A program made the position numbers and the translations under genes. Positions 15,644 to 24,079 of a stretch of DNA of 64,000 bases are shown in pieces. The notes below the pieces were generated by a model, which had not been told where the DNA came from, searched no databases, and worked only from the letters and a program-made list of their open reading frames with translations. The DNA comes from Streptomyces ambofaciens ATCC 23877. Its GTDB lineage: Bacteria > Actinomycetota > Actinomycetes > Streptomycetales > Streptomycetaceae. The stretch covers positions 62,001 through 126,000 of the forward strand of contig NZ_CP012382.1 of the NCBI RefSeq assembly GCF_001267885.1, read 5' to 3'. How positions within the stretch are numbered: the stretch's first letter is position 1; each line of letters starts with the position of its first letter.

Positions 15644-16339
15644 TCAGGCGGTGGTTCGTCCGTGGCGGGAGCCGGCGTAGGCGGCGTCGCGCAGGCGGCG
15701 CAGTCGTCCGGTGGGCCGGAGTCCGGGAAGGCTGTGGGCGTAGGGGTCGTAGGACACGGTGCTGGTGGCCGGGGCGGTGTGCGCGGCTTCCAGGGACAGG
15801 GACGCGAAGGTGGTCCACGGCTCGTCGGGGGCGGCCGCGCGCAGGTCGAAGCGGACGGGCCGGCGGGCGAGTTCCTGCCACAGCGTCGGCAGGGTGTCTC
15901 CAGAGGTGGCGTCCGCATCCGAGGCGGGGAAGGCCGCCAGTACCCGGTCGCGATCTCCCATCCGGTAGGACAGCAGGGTGGAGTACGGCCCCTTCAGGGC
16001 GTCGGGTCGCAGCAGCGGCAGGTGCCGGCCGAGCCGGCCGCTTCGGCTGGAGGTGAACAGCAGGTCGAGTGTGTTGCCGGGGCCGTCGGCGTCCTCGACG
16101 CGCACGGCCAGGCCCAGGCCGTCCGGCAGCCTTCGGGGCAGTCCGAGCGCCCGGGACCAGCGCACCGTCGCCGGGTAGGTGCCGGGCCGGTCCAGCCAGG
16201 GCACGTCCCAGCGGGCGTCCGTGCGGCCGGCCACGGTCAGCGTTCCCGTGCACAGCACGCCGTGGGGGTGCAGGGCCGGTGCCGAGCGCCACCGGGCCAC
16301 CCGGCCCGCCAGAGGGCGAGCGAGGCGGCTGACGGTCAT
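15644..16339 (-). CDS. Catalase-fold-like protein of unknown function
   Basis: A 231-residue protein. The N-terminal LHPHGVLCTGTL segment and the later RFDLRAAAPDEPWTTF strand region recall heme-catalase superfamily barrels, but the usual heme-binding Tyr and full active site are not evident. Similar Streptomyces proteins are often annotated as phosphodiesterases, without a visible basis in this sequence. The C-terminus (DPYAHSLPGLRP) resembles a conserved tail of these proteins. Its ATG overlaps the stop of the alcohol dehydrogenase gene (16336-16339), so the two are translationally coupled and probably functionally linked. Confidence 0.6.
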   Translation of the reverse strand: MTVSRLARPLAGRVARWRSAPALHPHGVLCTGTLTVAGRTDARWDVPWLDRPGTYPATVRWSRALGLPRRLPDGLGLAVRVEDADGPGNTLDLLFTSSRSGRLGRHLPLLRPDALKGPYSTLLSYRMGDRDRVLAAFPASDADATSGDTLPTLWQELARRPVRFDLRAAAPDEPWTTFASLSLEAAHTAPATSTVSYDPYAHSLPGLRPTGRLRRLRDAAYAGSRHGRTTA

Positions 16340-17523
16340 GCGGCCCCTCGGGGCTCGGGGCGGATGACGGCGCGGACGCAGCCGTCGGTCTTCTGCTTGA
16401 ACATGTCGTAGGCCCTGGGCGCCTGGTCGAGGGAGAGGGTGTGGGTCGCCAGGTGGGCCGTCTCGATCTCGCCGGCGGCGAGCCGCTCCAGGAGCATCGG
16501 GATGTAGCGCTGGCCGTGCATCTGGGCGCCGCGGACGGTGAGCCCCTTGTTGATCACGGCGCCGAGCGGGAACTTGTCGACGGCTCCGGCGAAGACGCCG
16601 AGGATGAAGACGGTGCCGGCCTTACGGCAGGCGTGGATGGCCTGGCGTACGGCGGTGGGCCGGTCGCTCTGGAGGCGGAGCTGCTGTTTGGCCTGGTCGT
16701 ACAGGTGCGCGGGGCCGTCGCTGTGCGCCTCCATGCCGACGGCCTCGATGCACACGTCCGGGCCGCGTCCGCCGGTGCGTTCGCGCAGTTCCGCGGCGAC
16801 GTCCGTGCTCGTGTAGTCGAGGGTCTCCGCGCCGACGTACCGCTCGGTCATGGCCAGCCGCTCGGGGATGCGGTCGATGGAGATCACCCGCTCGGCACCC
16901 TTGAGGATCGCCGCCCTGGCCGCCATCTGCCCCACCGCGCCGCAGCCCCAGACGGCGACCACGTCACCGGGTTTCACCCCGGCCAGGTCGGCGCCCATCC
17001 ACCCGGTGGGCACGGAGTCGGAGACGAACAGGGCGCTGGTGTCGTCGATGCCCTCGGGCACCTTGAAGGCGCCGTAGTCGGCGAAGGGCACGCGGACGTA
17101 CTCGGCATGGCTGCCGCGCAGCCCGCCCATGGCGTGGGAGTAGCCGAAGATGCCGGCGGTCTCGTAGCCGAAGAGGGCCTGTCCGACGCCCGGGTTGGTG
17201 TTCGTGTTGTCGCACAGGGACCACAGGTCGTTGGCGCAGTACCAGCAGCGTCCGCAGCCGACGAACGAGCACACGACGACCCGGTCACCGACCTTGTGCT
17301 TGCGCACGGCGGAGCCGGTCTCCACGACCTCGCCGACGAACTCGTGGCCGATCACGTCACCGGCGCGCATCGCCGGGATGTAGCCGCCGATGAGGTGCAG
17401 GTCGGAGCCGCAGGTGGTGCCCGCGATCAGTCGTACGACGATGTCCTGGTCGTTGCGCAGCTCCGGGTCGGGGACCTGCTCGACGGACAGCTTGTTCACG
17501 CCTTCCCAGCACAGCGCCTTCAC
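16336..17523 (-). CDS. Zinc-dependent alcohol dehydrogenase (formaldehyde-dehydrogenase-like)
   Basis: A 395-residue medium-chain dehydrogenase. Catalytic zinc ligands are Cys38 and His60-Glu61. The structural zinc Cys cluster is C90-x2-C93-x2-C96-x7-C104. The Rossmann motif WGCGAVGQMAA is near residue 190 and a second-strand acidic residue (SIDRIPERL) suggests NAD preference. Length and insertions fit the glutathione-independent formaldehyde dehydrogenase-like subgroup. It is coupled by ATGA overlaps both to the upstream membrane-anchored gene (17520-18008) and to the downstream catalase-fold gene, making a three-gene operon. Substrate not established. Confidence 0.93.
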   Translation of the reverse strand: MKALCWEGVNKLSVEQVPDPELRNDQDIVVRLIAGTTCGSDLHLIGGYIPAMRAGDVIGHEFVGEVVETGSAVRKHKVGDRVVVCSFVGCGRCWYCANDLWSLCDNTNTNPGVGQALFGYETAGIFGYSHAMGGLRGSHAEYVRVPFADYGAFKVPEGIDDTSALFVSDSVPTGWMGADLAGVKPGDVVAVWGCGAVGQMAARAAILKGAERVISIDRIPERLAMTERYVGAETLDYTSTDVAAELRERTGGRGPDVCIEAVGMEAHSDGPAHLYDQAKQQLRLQSDRPTAVRQAIHACRKAGTVFILGVFAGAVDKFPLGAVINKGLTVRGAQMHGQRYIPMLLERLAAGEIETAHLATHTLSLDQAPRAYDMFKQKTDGCVRAVIRPEPRGAA

Positions 17524-18008
17524 AGCACTCCCTCCCCGCCGGAGCGACGGGTGAACACCTCGACCAGCTTGCCGCCCGGCGTGGGGCGGGTCGTGGGCGG
17601 CGCGTCGGGCCGCAGTACCTCACCCGCCTCCAGCAGGGACTTGGCGTCACGCAGCGCGCGCCGCAGCTCCTGGCGCGGGTCCTGCCCGGCCAGGCGTGCG
17701 GGCACGGAGGCGGACGCGGCGGGCACGGGCTCCTTGAAGCGTGCGGCCAGTTCCGTGCCGCGGTCGCCCGGTGCCGGCCGGATCTGCACGTCGATCCGCT
17801 CCGCGAGGTCGTCCAGCGGCGGCGGCAGCTTCCCCTCGGAACCCACATCGGCGGGCGTCCGGTTGACCGTCACGGTGAGCCAGCGGTCACCCGCCCACTC
17901 CTGCGCCCGGCTGCCGGCCTGCTCCCCGCTCCTGTGCGACGGCCGGGACCGTCGCACGGCCGCCGCCCCGGCGGCCGCGACCGCGGCCGTCCACACCAGC
18001 TTCTTCAT
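17520..18008 (-). CDS. Membrane-anchored protein, SRPBCC/cyclase-like remnant domain
   Basis: A 162-residue protein with a short N-terminal hydrophobic segment (LVWTAAVAAAGAAAV), a basic linker, and a domain beginning DRWLTVTVNRTP and continuing with PAPGDRGTELAARF, reminiscent of the polyketide-cyclase/SRPBCC-like proteins of Streptomyces. The C-terminal part GEVLRPDAPPTTRP is a tail. ATG start after GGAGGG. First gene of the operon with the zinc alcohol dehydrogenase, which it overlaps by 4 nt. Function unknown. Confidence 0.7.
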   Translation of the reverse strand: MKKLVWTAAVAAAGAAAVRRSRPSHRSGEQAGSRAQEWAGDRWLTVTVNRTPADVGSEGKLPPPLDDLAERIDVQIRPAPGDRGTELAARFKEPVPAASASVPARLAGQDPRQELRRALRDAKSLLEAGEVLRPDAPPTTRPTPGGKLVEVFTRRSGGEGVL

Positions 18009-18117
18009 CAAAAGCCCTCCGCTTCGGTGGCCACCCGGCGGCCCACCGTCCGGCGCCGGGTTTCCGTGACCGCCGGAGTGAAACGGGAACGGTCGGAGGG
18101 GGGCGGGAGCCGGGCCA

Positions 18118-18672
18118 GTGAGCCGGGGAGGCGTGGGTACCCGCGACGGCATGATGAAGCGCGCGCTGTGGCAGGGGCTGGTGGCCGGCACGGCCGGGGT
18201 GCTGGCGATGACGCTGGGCGAGAAGGCGGAGCAGCGGCTGACCGGTCGCCGTGACTCCCACGTGCCCGCCCGGACCCTGGAACGCCTGACCGGCATGCGG
18301 GAGTATCCCGGCCGTCAGCCTGTGCCGGTGAACCTGGCCATGCACGTGGGGCAGGGCGCCCTTCTCGGCGTGCTGCGGTCGGTGATGGCGCACGCCGGGC
18401 TGCGGGGGCCCTGGTCGTCGGCGAAGTTCACCGTCGTCCGCCTCACCACCGACCAGATCCTGGAGAACGCCACCGGCGTCGGCGCCCCGCCCCAGACCTG
18501 GCCGCGCCGCGAACTCGTCGTCGACGTGCTCCACAAGAGCGTGTACGCCTTCGCCGCCGGCGTGGTGGCCGACGCCCTGGCCGCCGGCTCGGGCCCCGGG
18601 CCGGGGCAACGGCACGCCGCCATGCTCCCCGGCCGCCACGCCGACGTGGGTCCTGTGCCGCGGAGAGGATGA
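18118..18672 (+). CDS. Small integral membrane protein of unknown function
   Basis: A 184-residue protein with hydrophobic segments near residues 17-35 (LVAGTAGVLAMTLG), 73-90 and 135-155. The region between carries the WSSAKFTVVRLTTDQILEN segment. No enzyme motif was recognised. GTG start at 18118 follows GGGAG at good spacing; ATG codons at 18151 and 18154 are alternatives. Divergent from the alcohol dehydrogenase operon across a gap of about 110 bp. The stretch downstream to 18870 contains no supported gene. Confidence 0.7.
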   Translation: MSRGGVGTRDGMMKRALWQGLVAGTAGVLAMTLGEKAEQRLTGRRDSHVPARTLERLTGMREYPGRQPVPVNLAMHVGQGALLGVLRSVMAHAGLRGPWSSAKFTVVRLTTDQILENATGVGAPPQTWPRRELVVDVLHKSVYAFAAGVVADALAAGSGPGPGQRHAAMLPGRHADVGPVPRRG

Positions 18673-18870
18673 CCCGCCGTCCAGCGGCTCCCTCGTGAGG
18701 TGCCCGGCGCCTCACGGGACGGGGTCACTCGCCGGTCGTCCTGGCGACCAGCGCGCCGTACGTCAGCTGAAGGGCGTCCGCGCCGGCCAGCGCGGTGGAG
18801 ATCAGCCTGCGCCGCGGCAGCGCCCCCGGGCGGGATCCTTTCCTGGTCGCAGGCGGGGTGGCCGGTGTGG

Positions 18871-19461
18871 TCAGCCCTTGCCCATGGCCTTGCGGACGGT
18901 GTCCTTGGTGCGGTCCATGAGGGCGGCGACCGGTCCGAGCGCCATGTTCTTCGCCCCGGACTCGACGCCGGGGTGGGGGCGGGTGGGGGCCATGGCTTCG
19001 GCGGCCTTGATGGCCTTGGCCATCGCGGCGAGGTTGGTGACGTCGGTGCTGCGGCGGATGTGGGTGAACTCGTAGCGTTCCTCGGCCCGCGCGTGCTCCT
19101 GGACGTCCTTGCGCAGCTTGAGCAGCTGGGGCATGAACTTCGGGTCGTCGGTGTCCATCTCGTCGAGTGCGGACAAGGTCTCCTTGGCGGCCTTCTCCTC
19201 GGCGAGGCGGTCCTTGACCACCTGCTCGCCGCCGGGGAAGCCCTTGCGGGCGAAGGGGTGCACCACCTCCTCCTCGGCCGTCTCGTGCACGGCCAGCAGG
19301 CGCACCAGACGGTGGAAGGCGTCGCGGCGTTCCTCGCCGGTGGCGGCCTCGACCTCGTCGAAGAGGTTGCGGATGTCGCCGTGCTGGCGCATCAGCAGGG
19401 AGACGACGTCGTCGTCCTTGGCCATGTCGTCCCCGGCGTGCGGAGTCTTCAGCTCGGACAT
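18871..19461 (-). CDS. Hemerythrin HHE-domain protein (second copy)
   Basis: A 196-residue soluble protein with a hemerythrin-like domain over residues about 18-150: LMRQHGDIRNLFDE, LVRLLAVHETAEEEVVHP and the later EHARAEERYEFTHI. These His and Glu residues fit a di-iron or oxygen-binding site. The C-terminal 45 residues are basic. ATG start after AAAGG. It lies 10 bp downstream of the ferritin-like gene on the same strand, so both are likely co-transcribed; together they suggest an iron or oxidative-stress function. Confidence 0.9.
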   Translation of the reverse strand: MSELKTPHAGDDMAKDDDVVSLLMRQHGDIRNLFDEVEAATGEERRDAFHRLVRLLAVHETAEEEVVHPFARKGFPGGEQVVKDRLAEEKAAKETLSALDEMDTDDPKFMPQLLKLRKDVQEHARAEERYEFTHIRRSTDVTNLAAMAKAIKAAEAMAPTRPHPGVESGAKNMALGPVAALMDRTKDTVRKAMGKG

Positions 19462-19471
19462 CGCGGCCTTT

Positions 19472-20671
19472 CTACTTCTCGCGCTGGGAGGGGTCGGGGT
19501 GCTCGCCCTCGGTCTGGACGCGGTACTCGCGGCCGAACATCTCCTGGTGCTCGTGGATCACCCGGTCGCTCGGCGGGGCCTCGCCGCCGTGGATCTGCTC
19601 CTGCATCTGCTCGAACCGCTCGTGCGCCTCGCGTACGTAGCCCGCGCCCAGGGTCGTGAGGTCCATCTGGGTGTCGAGCAGCTCGCGCAGGTAGCCCTTG
19701 TTCGGCTCGAAGGTGAGCACGTTGGGCAGCTCGGGGGCCAGCACCGAGGCGGGATCGCGGCCGTCGTGCCTGCGCATCAGGTCGCAGGCGGCGTGCAGGT
19801 GCTCCAGCTCCATGTTCAGGTGCAGCTCCCAGATCGCCTTGACCTTGGGGTCGCTCTCCTGCTCCATGAAGGAGTAGTACAGGTAGCACTCGTTGTACTC
19901 GTGGTTGACCAGCTGCTCCCACCACGTCTCGCCCGGGTCCACCAGGGACTCGTAGTGGGTGACGTGCTCCTCCTCGATCAGCCCGATCTCCTGGTAGAGC
20001 TGGCGGGCGATCGGCTCCATGTAGGTGGGGCCGGTGTTCATGTAGAAGTTCATGGTCTGCTGCTCCGCCGACATGATCGTCAGCGCGTGCAGCTTCGACA
20101 GCGGGTTCGTCTCGTCCTTGGCGTAGGGGTCGCGGACGTTGTCCACCGGGTTGCGGTGGTGGAACCTGGTGGGACGGCCGGGCATGACCTCGGTGAGGTT
20201 GTCGACGATCGACTCGGCCTTGCGGTGCTCGATCATCTCGTACAGGTTGGCGTACCGGTACAGGTGGTCGAAGTCCTCCAGCACCCCGAACTGGTACGCC
20301 TGCTTCAGATACGGGTCCGGCTCCATACGGGCCACCCATGCCGTCAGGTCCACGGCCACCTGCTCGTAGGCGATGGTCGTCTCCAGCACCGACGACACCC
20401 CTGGAAGCAGCCAGTTCACGACCTTCTGCTGCTGTGCCTCGATGTAGCGCACCCGCGCCAGCTGCCGTTTGACCTCGGGGTCGACGGTGTTGCGGGCGAG
20501 CTGGTGGCTGAACAGGATCGCCTCCACCTCGATCCCGTTCATGGTGATGATCCGGCAGCGGGTGTACGGGTCGCAGTGGTCCGGGTCGATTGGGTCCACG
20601 TTCAGTTCCCGCCAGCTCCGCAGCTGACGGTCCAGCGGGATACCCCGCTGCTCCAGCGGATTGAACGTCAT
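19472..20671 (-). CDS. Ferritin-like superfamily protein
   Basis: A 399-residue protein with repeated Glu/His pairs typical of ferritin-like di-iron bundles: SAEQQTMNFYM, IEEEHVTHYESL, NHEYNECYLYYSFMEQE and HLNMELEHLHAA. The E..H and E..xxH spacings suggest a metal site. Another upstream helix pair (HRKAESIVDN) completes the bundle. ATG at 20671 follows GAGGAG with good spacing; an in-frame ATG 40 codons upstream is not supported. Co-transcribed with the hemerythrin. Likely oxidative-stress or iron-related; specific activity unknown. The 20672-20920 stretch upstream holds its promoter region and no gene. Confidence 0.82.
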   Translation of the reverse strand: MTFNPLEQRGIPLDRQLRSWRELNVDPIDPDHCDPYTRCRIITMNGIEVEAILFSHQLARNTVDPEVKRQLARVRYIEAQQQKVVNWLLPGVSSVLETTIAYEQVAVDLTAWVARMEPDPYLKQAYQFGVLEDFDHLYRYANLYEMIEHRKAESIVDNLTEVMPGRPTRFHHRNPVDNVRDPYAKDETNPLSKLHALTIMSAEQQTMNFYMNTGPTYMEPIARQLYQEIGLIEEEHVTHYESLVDPGETWWEQLVNHEYNECYLYYSFMEQESDPKVKAIWELHLNMELEHLHAACDLMRRHDGRDPASVLAPELPNVLTFEPNKGYLRELLDTQMDLTTLGAGYVREAHERFEQMQEQIHGGEAPPSDRVIHEHQEMFGREYRVQTEGEHPDPSQREK

Positions 20672-20920
20672 CAGGCACTCTCCTCGTTGACAGGCCGAGC
20701 GGTGGAGTACCCCGGGCTCGCCGTCTTCACATCCGCCAAGTCGGCAGGAGTCCCATGCTTCGCTGGCCGGAGGAAACACGCCACGTCCCACGCCCAGTCA
20801 GCCGATCCTGTGCCCCTTCTGACCTAGTCGGGAGGTTCAGCGGCCGCCCGTCGGTGCCTGTCCGACGCCGCAGACGGGGCGCGGGGACGGAGCCGGCACA
20901 CGATGCCAGGAGCCGGCCGG

Positions 20921-21849
20921 TCACCGGGTGTCGGTCAGGCCGCCGGTGACGGCGATCACCTCCCCCACGGTGAAGCTGGAATCGGCGTCCGAGGCCAGGT
21001 ACACGTAGGCGGGGGCCACCTCCTCCGGCTGGGCGACACGGCCCATCGGGGCAGAGCTGCCCAGGTGGGTGAGGTAGTCGTCGGGAAAGCGCTGACCTGC
21101 CACGTTCAGGACGGTCCAGGTGGGTCCCGGCGAGACGACGTTGGCGCGGACGCCCCGGGCCGCCAGGTGCGAGGCGATGGACTTGGTGAAGACCACCATG
21201 GCGGCCTTGGAGGCCGCGTAGTCCACATCATGTCGCTGCCCTTGAGGGCTTCCTCGGAGGCGGTGGCGATCACCGCGTCTCCGTGCGACAGGTACGGCAG
21301 GGCCGCCATGAGCAGGTGGAAGTAGGCGTAGACGTTGGTCTTGAAGACCCGGTCGAAGTCCTCGGCCGTGAGGTCCGTGATGTCGTTCTGGCTGTTGAGG
21401 TATGCGGCGTTGCTCACCAGCACGTTGAGGCCGCCCAGTTCGGCGACGGTGCGCTTCACCACGTCGGCGCAGAAGGACGGGTCGCACAGGTCGCCGGGGA
21501 GCAGCAGGCAGGTGCGTCCCTCCTTCTCCACGGCCTCGCGTGTCTCGGCGGCGTCCCGCTCCTCCTCGGGGAGGTAGACGATGGCGACGTCGGCGCCCTC
21601 GCGGGCGTAGAGCACGGCGACCGAGCGGCCGATGCCGGAGTCGCCGCCCGTGATCAGGGCGACCTTGTTCTGCAGCTTGCCGGAACCGCGGTAGTTGGGG
21701 GCGAGGTAGCGCGGCCGCACTTCCATCTCGGCCTCCAGGCCGGGGCGCTGCTGGCGCTGGAAGCGGTACGGCGGGGTGATCTCCGCTTCCTCCTGCGGCA
21801 TGGCCGGCCGCTCGTCCGGTGCCCTGCCCGTTGCCTTCCTCTGCCCCAT
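20921..21849 (-). pseudogene. Frameshifted short-chain dehydrogenase (SDR)
   Basis: An SDR of the general-stress type (long N-terminal tail ending ...YRGSGKLQNKVALITGG). The N-terminal half (21849 down to about 21225) has GGDSGIGRSVA and the VSNAAY motif. The C-terminal half continues in another frame with YAASKAAMVVFT (catalytic Tyr and Lys) and ends AVTGGLTDTR. A one-base loss near 21222-21224, in the codons between ...KGSDMMW and DYAASK, explains the shift. Everything else looks intact, so this is a very recent mutation or an assembly error. ATG at 21849 follows AAGGGA. Predicted to be NAD(P)-dependent. Confidence 0.88.
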
Positions 21850-22114
21850 GATGCTGGTCCCTTCGCGAGCTGTTGGGCTGTCTGTGGGGCCGCCTACCGG
21901 CGGCGCCCCCACACGCGTGTTCATGCCGTGTGAACCCAAACGGCCGGGGCCCGACGGCCGTCCAGCACGCTTCATGCGACTGGGGCGTTGAAGGGGATCA
22001 GCCGGGGCGCCCGGTAGTGGGTATGGGTTGCGGCCTGCACGCCAGCGGCGGTAACAGCAGCCAGCACAAGGAGGTGGAGCACCCGCGTTCCAAAATCGGT
22101 CGACAGACGCAGCC

Positions 22115-23077
22115 GTGAACCACTGTGATGGCTGCGACTGCCCGCCGCACGGAGCGGGCCGGCCATGGGAGCTGTTCTTGGTAGCTGCGAGAACTGCGGA
22201 AACACGCCCTCAGATCGACGAGGCACTGGTCAGGTGCCTGGTCGACACTCAGTTCCCGCAGTGGGCGGACCTGGCCCTGAAGCTGCTCGACCCCGCCGGC
22301 TCCGATCATGTGATCTACCGGTTGGGCGAGGAACTGTCCGTCCGGCTTCCGCGCCATCCCGGAGCCATCGGGCAGGCCAGGAAGGAATCGCAGTGGCTGC
22401 CCCAGCTCGCCCCGCACCTCCCCCTGGCCATCCCGGTACCAGTGGCAGTGGGCGGCCCCGGCTTCGGTTACCCGTGGCCGTGGGCGGTGTCCCGCTGGCT
22501 GGACGGCGAGGTGGCGACCGTTGACGCGCTGGGCGACTCCCCCGAGGCGGCCATCGAACTGGCTCGGTTCCTGGCCGCCTTGCAGCGGTTCCCCCTCGAG
22601 GACATCCCCGCCGGGGACGCCGGGGAAGCCCTCACCGGCCGTCCGTTGTCCGACCGGGACCGCGCGACGCGGGCCGCCATCGCCGAGGTGGACGGCGTGT
22701 TCGACACAGCAGCGATGACGCAACTGTGGAACGCGGCACTGAGCGCGCCCGGATGGGACCGCTCTCCGGTGTGGTTCCACGGCGACTTCCACACCGGCAA
22801 CCTGCTGACCTCCCACGGCTGCCTCAGCGCCGTCATCGACTTCGGCGGGCTCGGCACAGGCGACCCGGCCTGCGACCTGATGATCGCCTTCACCCTGATG
22901 TCGGCAGACAGCCGAGCCGCCTTCCGCGATGCGCTCGGCGTGGACGATGCCACCTGGATGCGGGGGCGCGGCTGGGCCCTGGCCACCGGCCTGAACGCCT
23001 ACACCTCCTACGCCGCCGTCAACCCCCGGGTCGCCGCGCAGACGACCCGGCAGATCACCCACGCCCTCGTCGGCTGA
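22115..23077 (+). CDS. Aminoglycoside phosphotransferase (APH)-family protein
   Basis: Kinase-like phosphotransferase with the catalytic HGDFHTGNLL loop and the metal-binding IDFGGLGTGDPACDL motif. An N-lobe glycine/ATP region includes VIYRLGEELSVRLPRH with the nucleotide-binding residue in the strand. The family usually begins just before the segment IDEALVRCLV, so the GTG at 22115 (320 residues) probably overstates the N-terminus by about 25-30 residues. Cytoplasmic. A hydroxyl- or amino-sugar-like substrate is a family inference; resistance function is not implied. Stands alone. Confidence 0.85.
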   Translation: MNHCDGCDCPPHGAGRPWELFLVAARTAETRPQIDEALVRCLVDTQFPQWADLALKLLDPAGSDHVIYRLGEELSVRLPRHPGAIGQARKESQWLPQLAPHLPLAIPVPVAVGGPGFGYPWPWAVSRWLDGEVATVDALGDSPEAAIELARFLAALQRFPLEDIPAGDAGEALTGRPLSDRDRATRAAIAEVDGVFDTAAMTQLWNAALSAPGWDRSPVWFHGDFHTGNLLTSHGCLSAVIDFGGLGTGDPACDLMIAFTLMSADSRAAFRDALGVDDATWMRGRGWALATGLNAYTSYAAVNPRVAAQTTRQITHALVG

Positions 23078-23086
23078 CAACGGCAA

Positions 23087-23116
23087 CGGCACGGCACGGC
23101 ACGGCACGGCACGGCA
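23087..23116. repeat. Six tandem CGGCA units
   Basis: Six perfect copies of the pentamer CGGCA directly after the stop codon of the APH-family gene, preceded by one near-copy. A slippage-prone microsatellite, outside any gene. Confidence 0.9.
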
Positions 23117-23399
23117 CTCAGCGGCGATCCACCTCATGGTGGCAGCCTCCGCATGAGGCCGGATGCTCGCGAAGGGGTTCTCCGGCCGGTGGGCGACCGG
23201 GGCGCGGAAGCGCGGGTGCGCCACATTTGCCGTCGCGCGGGTGCGCCCATATCTGCGTTCGCGAGCCGAGATTTCAGCGGAACTGGCGGACAGGTTCTTT
23301 GCCGCAATGAGGGGAGGGGAATTCTTCACCGTACACGGGCCGCTGCGGCGTGCTACTGTCGATCTCAGTTGCAGTTGTGGTTCCCGAATCAAGTGCTCT

Positions 23400-23527
23400 C
23401 CGGCCGGTCCTGTGCCGCTGGAAACGCTTTTGTACTTCCGGTCTTTTTCCGGGCGGGGTGATCATTGCGGCGACACGGTGTCCGCACGGTGCGGACTGCC
23501 GGTGCACTGCCCCGAAGGAGAAATGAC
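23400..23527 (+). promoter_or_regulatory. Leader/promoter region of the second cold-shock gene
   Basis: A pyrimidine-rich stretch (CTTTTGTACTTCCGG and CTTTTTCC) is followed by two adjacent small hairpins, GACAC-GG-TGTC-like (about 23472-23483) and CCGCAC-GG-TGCGG (about 23482-23494). The gene start lies at 23528. Cold-shock genes commonly have long structured leaders; the boundaries given here are approximate. Confidence 0.4.
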
Positions 23528-23731
23528 ATGGCTGCTGGTACCGTGAAGTGGTTCAACGCGGAAAAGGGTTTCGGCTTCATCGAGCAGGACGGTGGCGGCG
23601 CTGATGTGTTCGCCCACTACTCGAACATCGCCGCCCAGGGCTTCCGCGAGCTGCTGGAGGGCCAGAAGGTGAACTTCGACATCGCACAGGGCCAGAAGGG
23701 CCCGACGGCCGAGAACATCGTTCCCGCCTGA
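23528..23731 (+). CDS. Cold-shock protein (CspA family, second copy)
   Basis: A 67-residue cold-shock-domain RNA chaperone with RNP1 KGFGFI (residues 13-18) and the RNP2-like VFAHY. ATG preceded by AAGGAG. A strong terminator follows at 23753-23790, so it forms its own short transcript ahead of a DEAD-box helicase gene. The ending AENIVPA is typical of Streptomyces Csp proteins. The pairing of a cold-shock protein with a helicase suggests joint action on structured RNA in the cold. Confidence 0.96.
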   Translation: MAAGTVKWFNAEKGFGFIEQDGGGADVFAHYSNIAAQGFRELLEGQKVNFDIAQGQKGPTAENIVPA

Positions 23732-23752
23732 CGCTGACTGTCGCGTACTTGT

Positions 23753-23790
23753 AGCTGGGGCCCGCATCCTTCGGGGTGCGGGCCCCAGCT
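23753..23790 (+). terminator. Strong hairpin terminator after the cold-shock gene
   Basis: A long near-perfect stem with AGCTGGGGCCCGCA in the left arm and its complement in the right, with a short loop around CCTTCGG, 21 bp after the stop codon. Confidence 0.9.
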
Positions 23791-24079
23791 GCATGCGTTT
23801 TCCCGTGGTGGTTTCACCTGGGGACGACACCAGGAATCCGTAGGCTCACCGCACACGGACCATCCTTCAAGGGTGCAGACGCATCCCTTCCCAGCTGTCA
23901 CCGTGGGCGCTTCGAACAGTGATTCCACACCACGCCACCCCTTTCAGCGTCTTCACCCGCATGGATTCTTTTCGCGGGTCGGATTCGCTGCCGCGTTCCA
24001 CCGGCCTTTCATGCAGTTCTCCGTGCTGCTTTCCGCTGCGGGAATTCCTTGATATGCGCCGCGTCGAGGAAGGTTCCGC

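Noticed and set aside
18674..18870. Minus-strand frame ending in a hydrophobic-looking peptide after the hemerythrin gene
   Set aside because: No start codon or ribosome site, and no recognisable family; probably non-coding.
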